NCBI GenBank assembly: GCA_025175895.1
Contig: CM045989.1
Coordinates: 131,391,272-131,455,271 of the forward strand
DNA: 64,000 nt
Reading direction: 5' to 3'
DNA from: Wurfbainia villosa
Taxonomy: Eukaryota; Streptophyta; Magnoliopsida; Zingiberales; Zingiberaceae
Under the pieces are notes generated by a model that saw only the letters and a list, made by a program, of their open reading frames with translations, searched no databases and had not been told where the DNA came from. Positions 60,242 through 64,000 of the stretch are shown here, in pieces. The translations under genes and the position numbers were made by a program. How positions within the stretch are numbered: position 1 is the stretch's first letter; each line of letters starts with the position of its first letter.

Positions 60242-61600
60242 TTAAAATTTTTGGGTAATATCTTGGTTTTTATCATTGATATCATTATCAATGGGGGATT
60301 TCCTAGGGTAAGTATTAGAGGTCTCATCAAAATAAACATTTGAGGATTCGTCAAATTTTTGGGTCATCTTGTTGTAGACTCTATATCCTCTACTAGTGGA
60401 TGAGTAACCAACTAGGATTCCCTCATCCGCTTTGGACTCAAATTTTCCTAAATTGTCTTTGGTGTTTAAGATGTAGACTTTGCATCCAAAGACTTTGAAA
60501 TAATGAATTGTAGGAATTGTGCCATTCCATAATTCAAATGGTGTTTTCTCTAAAAATTTATGGATTAAGACTCTATTTTGGATATAACAAGCAGTATTAA
60601 ACGCTTCCGCTCACAAGTAGCTAGGTAGAGAATATGCATTAAGCATAGCCCTAGCCGCCTCTTGTAAGGCACAATTTCTCCTTTCTACCACTCCATTTTG
60701 TTGGGGTGTTCTAGGATAAGAGAACTCATGTTTGTACCCTTGTTCTAAGAAAAATTTTGAGAAATTAGAATTCTTAAATTCTCCACCATGATCACTACAG
60801 ATCCAGTTGATTTTGAGATTTCTTTCATTCTCTACTCTTTTGCTAAAACCTATAATTATTCTTAGGGTATCATCCTTATGTTTCATAAAATAAACACATG
60901 TATATCTAGAGAAATCATCAACTATAACTAAATAATATTTACTACCAAGGAATACTATGGAAATCAAATAAATCAAAATGTAAAAGTTCTAAAGGTAAAG
61001 AAGTACTAGTTGAGGTTTTACCCTTGTGTGATGACTTTGATTGTTTTTCTTCTTGGCATGCATCACACATCTTGTCCTTGATGTACTTCACTTTTGGCAA
61101 TCCTTTGACTAGATCCAACTTGGCTACCTTGGCAATATTCTTCATGTTGATATGCCCAAGCCTTCTATGTCATAACCAACTTTCTTCTTCTTTTGCCATA
61201 AGACACTTAGAGGAAATGTTAGAAGCATAGGATAAATCAACATAGTAAATATTAGATTTCCTATATCCTACTAATATGCAATCATTCAATTTCTTGTGTC
61301 TTATAAAGCACTTAGTAGAATTAAATTCAACATTAAAGTCGACATCACATAATTGGCTAACACTAAGCAAGTTGAATTTCATATTTTTAACTAAAAACAC
61401 TATGAATAGCAAGTTTTGGGGATACCTCAATTGTGCCTTTATCTAGAATTTTGAATTTACCACTATTTTCAAAAGACACGGTTCCCTTACTAAGATGGTT
61501 GATTGTGGAAAATTTGCTCATATCTCCGGTCATATATCTTGAGCAACCACTATCCATAATCCACATACTTGGTCCTTCTACCTAAACAACATGAAAAACA
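60242..61600 (-). pseudogene. E8 protease and integrase
   Basis: Protease at about 61560 (MWIMDSGCSRYMTGD, with an intact DSG). Then a pre-integrase region (MKFNLLSVSQLCD at about 61385, HINMKNIAKVAKLDLVKGLPK, CDACQEEKQ) and the integrase core at 60976-60611 (YYLVIVDDFSRYTCVYFMKH, CSDHGGEFKN, FSYPRTPQQNGVVERRN). The linker to RT (60600-59950) is Asp/Gly-rich. Frame changes near 60960 and 61160 and stops within the linker. Confidence 0.88.
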
Positions 61601-62257
61601 AAAGCCTTAGGTACCCAAATCTTTGGATCGGTAGCATCAATTAAGAACTTCTTGGGAACCCAAGCCTTTTTAACCTTACTCCTAATGGTTGCTTTTCTAC
61701 TAATTAGGGAGGTATCGGGTACTTCCTTGTCCTTAGGTCTATATCCTATGTCATCCTTGTTATAAACCGCCCTTTAATCCTTAAGTATCATATCACGATA
61801 TTTAGATCCACTAGTAAATTTTTATAAGCATGTCCTTAGTTCACAAACTTCATTTTTGAGATTTTCATTTTCTATTTTAAACATGCAAGAGTCATCACAT
61901 GAAGGTTGTTCATTCTTAATTGCCTTAATTTCTACCTTCAAGTTCCTAACCTTAGATTTTGATTTATCTAAAGCATTTTTAATATATACAATGGTTTTAT
62001 ACAATAATTCTACTCTAGGGGAGTCCTTTACCTTATCGTCACTAGATGATAATTCGTTGCTTGAGGAAGACTCTTCTTGGCTTGATCCTTCGGTGTCATC
62101 TTCCAAGGCCACGAGTGTCATGTTGCGTGTGATGTGGCATAACTCCTCCTCATCGGATGAGTCTTCAATACTTTGGGTGTTCTACGTTTGTGTTACCATG
62201 ACCTCCTTCTTTTTCTTCTGCTTCTTGTCCTTTTTCTTCTTTTCTTTTTCCTCCTTC
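61600..62257 (-). pseudogene. E8 gag, C-terminal part
   Basis: From the E10 insertion at 62257 leftward: a Lys/Glu-rich stretch, an acidic Ser-rich region (EGSSQEESSSSNELSSSDD), a coiled coil (KSKVRNLKVEIKAIKNE), and the tail KAWVPKKFLIDATDPKIWVPKA running into protease. The tail aligns with the terminal WIPK...WVPK segment of the gag-only elements E2 and E3, showing where those stop short of pol. The N-terminal half lies to the right of E10, outside the window. Confidence 0.8.
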
Positions 62258-63570
62258 TGTTGGAGGATCAGTGGTCGACTAGAGGGGGGTGAATAGCCCA
62301 ATTTACCTGGTGGATGGAAATCGATCGTTCTTGCATGCTTCGTCTACAATGATCGTTAGAATGCACAACGAAAATGCAAATAACGAATACAAATGCAAAG
62401 ATAAATACACATGCACAAATACAACACGATATACGTGGTTCGGAACTTTAGGGTTCCTACTCCACGGGGTAAGCTCAACGAGCACGTGTTATGCGCATGA
62501 CACTAACAAAACTCTTTCTCGACAACAAGTCGGAGGTGGAGAAACCTCATATAAGCAATTACAAGGTAATACAAAAGTATAAGCAAATACAAAGACAATA
62601 TGAAAGAAAACTTTACACAATGGCTTTGATCACTTTTGCTTGTTACTTGCTTTGGTTTTTCTTTTGAAGGTCTGGAATGCAGCAACAATTTCCCTCAAAA
62701 ATCTCCTAAAAAATCACTGTTGAAATCCTCCCCAAGCTCCTCCTTTTGTGCTTGTCTCGGGCTGATTCTGAGTTGATCAGTTGACAGCTCGTGACCATCA
62801 GTCGACTACTGCTGTAGCTGTTGTCTCACAATGGCTTAATCCACACTGGAAAAGTTCCAACAGATAACCATCAGTCGACTGATCATGCCCATCAGTCGAC
62901 TGATGAACCCATCAGTCGAGTGCTCGATGTGATCACTCGACTGAAAAACCTTCTGTGCCCGAATTCACCCTGATCAGTCGACTATCATCCCTCGATAATC
63001 GACTGATGGTGTATGCAGTCGACTACCAACCCTTGGCAGTCGACTGTTCGGCTAGAAACAAATCAGTTGAACACCATTCAAACTCATTCGACTTGGAGCA
63101 GTCGACTGGTACCTATACCAGTCGACTGATGTCGGGTAAAACCTCAAACACCAAGTTATTTGAGAAACCGACCGTCGGATAAAATCTCAAACACCATGTT
63201 TGAGCATCCAACACTCAGTCTTAGCCACTTGGCCAAGTCTACCTCATCTCTCATGGAGTTCCCCACCGAAGCTCTCTTCCCTCGACCTATGTGCCTCGGA
63301 TGCACCAAGCGCACGACTTCGCAATGCCATCCTTCGTGTCTCTTGCCCTCGAAGTCTGCTTCTCGTGGGCCTCACTCCATTCTCTCTCCGTCCGACGGTC
63401 CCTCGGATGCACCAAGCGCACGACTTCGCAATGCCATCCTTCACTGACTCAAGGACCCCGAGCCTACGAGACTAGTGAACTTGCCAAGTCCTCAAGACTT
63501 CCCATTGCCAAGGCTACACACTTGGACTTACCAACACTAAGCCTCATTCTTGGATTTTCCCAATGACAAT
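62258..63570 (-). mobile_element. E10: LTR inserted in E8 gag, cut by E9
   Basis: Plus strand begins tgttggaggatcagtgg, like the reverse of the E5 end. AGTCGACTG words at 62775-63130. It then carries two copies of cctcggatgcaccaagcgca (63294 and 63402 areas), a block otherwise typical of the E2/E3/E4 family, then cttgg/ccaag units up to 63570, where E9 starts. Left target copy would be ccttc. Whether it is a solo LTR or part of a full element cannot be told. Confidence 0.8.
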
Positions 63571-64000
63571 TGTTGGTGCAATCGACCCAGGTCACGATTG
63601 ACCAGGACTCGAGTTTGACTCGAGTGATGTTTTGATGTTTGAGAAAAACATATGACAATGTAATTGTCATAGGGAAGTCCAAGTCTTGAGTACTTGGCAT
63701 GGGAAGTCCAAGTGGGACACTTGGCATTTGGCCAAGTCCAAGCATGGGTCTTGGCAATGTAAAGTCCAAGTCATGGGTACTTGGCATGGTAAGTCCAAGT
63801 GGGACACTTGGCATTTGGGAAAGTCCAAGTCATGGGTACTTGGCATGGAAAGTCCAAGTGGAACACTTGGCATTTGGGAAAGTCCAAGTCTTGAGTACTT
63901 GACACAAGGAAAAGTCCAAGCATGGGTCTTGGCATGGAAAGTCCAACATGGGTTGGCAAGGGAAAGTCCAAGCTTGAGTCTTGGCATTTGAGAAGTCCAA
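63571..64000 (+). mobile_element. E9: LTR start, runs off right edge
   Basis: tgttggtgcaatcgacccaggtcacgattg at 63571 matches the start of solo LTR E5 (31421). From about 63670 to the edge it consists of AAGTCCAAG minisatellite units of about 29 bp. Plus orientation, opposite to E10. Confidence 0.85.
63670..64000 (+). repeat. AAGTCCAAG/CTTGG minisatellite in E9 U3
   Basis: About ten units of the form gaagtccaagtNNNNNNactt followed by ggcat, each with ccaag and cttgg arms. They are more regular than the E0 and E5 arrays, suggesting recent expansion. Confidence 0.85.

Larger units (their letters stand above)
19095..64000 (+). mobile_element. E6: outermost LTR retrotransposon (partial, runs off right edge)
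   Basis: The 5' LTR starts tgttagaatcg at 19095 and ends cctaaca at 51057; it is split by E0. A primer-binding-like site follows, then a decayed gag on the plus strand. The gag is interrupted by E7 and E8, and the rest of E6 with its 3' LTR must lie to the right of the window. Its gag matches that of E0, so both belong to one copia/SIRE-related lineage. A target duplication cannot be checked without the right end; tcagt (19090-19094) would be the left copy. Confidence 0.8.
53809..64000 (-). mobile_element. E8: SIRE-like copia element with pol and accessory ORF (partial)
   Basis: The 3' LTR at 53809-55177 is followed, in minus-strand order from the right, by gag end, protease, integrase, RT, RNase H, a spacer, an accessory ORF and a spacer. 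The 5' LTR is beyond the right edge. It sits in E6 gag; attat (53804-53808) would be the left target copy. An extra ORF after pol, the RT type and the purine tract fit the SIRE/Maximus branch. It is the only pol-bearing element of this LTR group in the window and a plausible model of the partner that E0, E2 and E3 need. Confidence 0.82.

Noticed and set aside
58513..62257. E8 as an active autonomous element
   Set aside because: RT, RNase H, integrase and gag blocks are in different frames and the gag is interrupted by E10.
19095..64000. CRISPR-like array from regularly recurring CAGTCGACTG
   Set aside because: Spacing is irregular, the words are short palindromes within LTRs, and the sequence is a plant nuclear genome.

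Overview
This is a plant nuclear window, probably monocot. The only host gene recognised is a partial cellulose-synthase-like C (CSLC) gene on the minus strand, the Golgi GT2 enzyme family that makes the xyloglucan backbone. Its first exon is strongly GC-rich and its second AT-rich, the 5'-to-3' GC gradient typical of many monocots. The retrotransposon lineages and the solo LTRs also point to a large, repeat-rich plant genome; a Zingiberales-type genome is a guess. Layout 1-18885 (minus): CSLC intron 2 (1-304), exon 2 (305-613), a 17.5-kb intron 1 (614-18105) and exon 1 (18106-18885). Later exons, with the QxxRW part of the catalytic domain, lie off the left edge. Intron 1 holds a 5'-truncated LINE tail with a 16-bp target-site duplication (TSD), an Au-type SINE, three poly(A) SINEs stacked on one target sequence, a hAT transposon (8-bp TSD) inside the first of those SINEs, and a decayed 4.9-kb Ty1/copia element (5-bp TSD). 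Layout 18886-64000: only 209 bp separate the CSLC start codon from a tower of nested LTR retrotransposons. I name them E0-E10. E6 (+, 19095 to beyond the right edge) is outermost. E0 (-, 19611-50641) sits inside the 5' LTR of E6. E1 (-, 21031-37887) sits inside the 3' LTR of E0. E3 (+, 24341-31102) and solo LTR E5 (+, 31421-32976) sit inside the pol gene of E1. Solo LTR E4 (+, 25811-27002) sits inside the gag of E3. E2 (-, 38862-44142) sits in the interior of E0. Solo LTR E7 (-, 51743-53135) and E8 (-, 53809 to beyond the edge) sit in the gag of E6. LTR E10 (-, 62258-63570) sits in the gag of E8, and LTR E9 (+, 63571 onward) sits in E10. Every insertion with both ends in the window has matching 5-bp TSDs, so the order of events can be read directly. 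How the elements may work together: E8 carries gag-protease-integrase-RT-RNase H plus an extra downstream ORF in the position of the SIRE 'env-like' gene. E0 has gag plus the same extra ORF but no pol. E2 and E3 have only a full-length gag (568 and 567 codons). The latter three look like non-autonomous elements that would need pol from an E8-like partner. The extra ORF has a predicted short intron at the same place in E0 and E8. Clusters of a palindromic CAGTCGACTG word lie both in the LTR promoters and just upstream of this ORF. All transposon reading frames seen here are broken to some degree; the two CSLC exons are intact.
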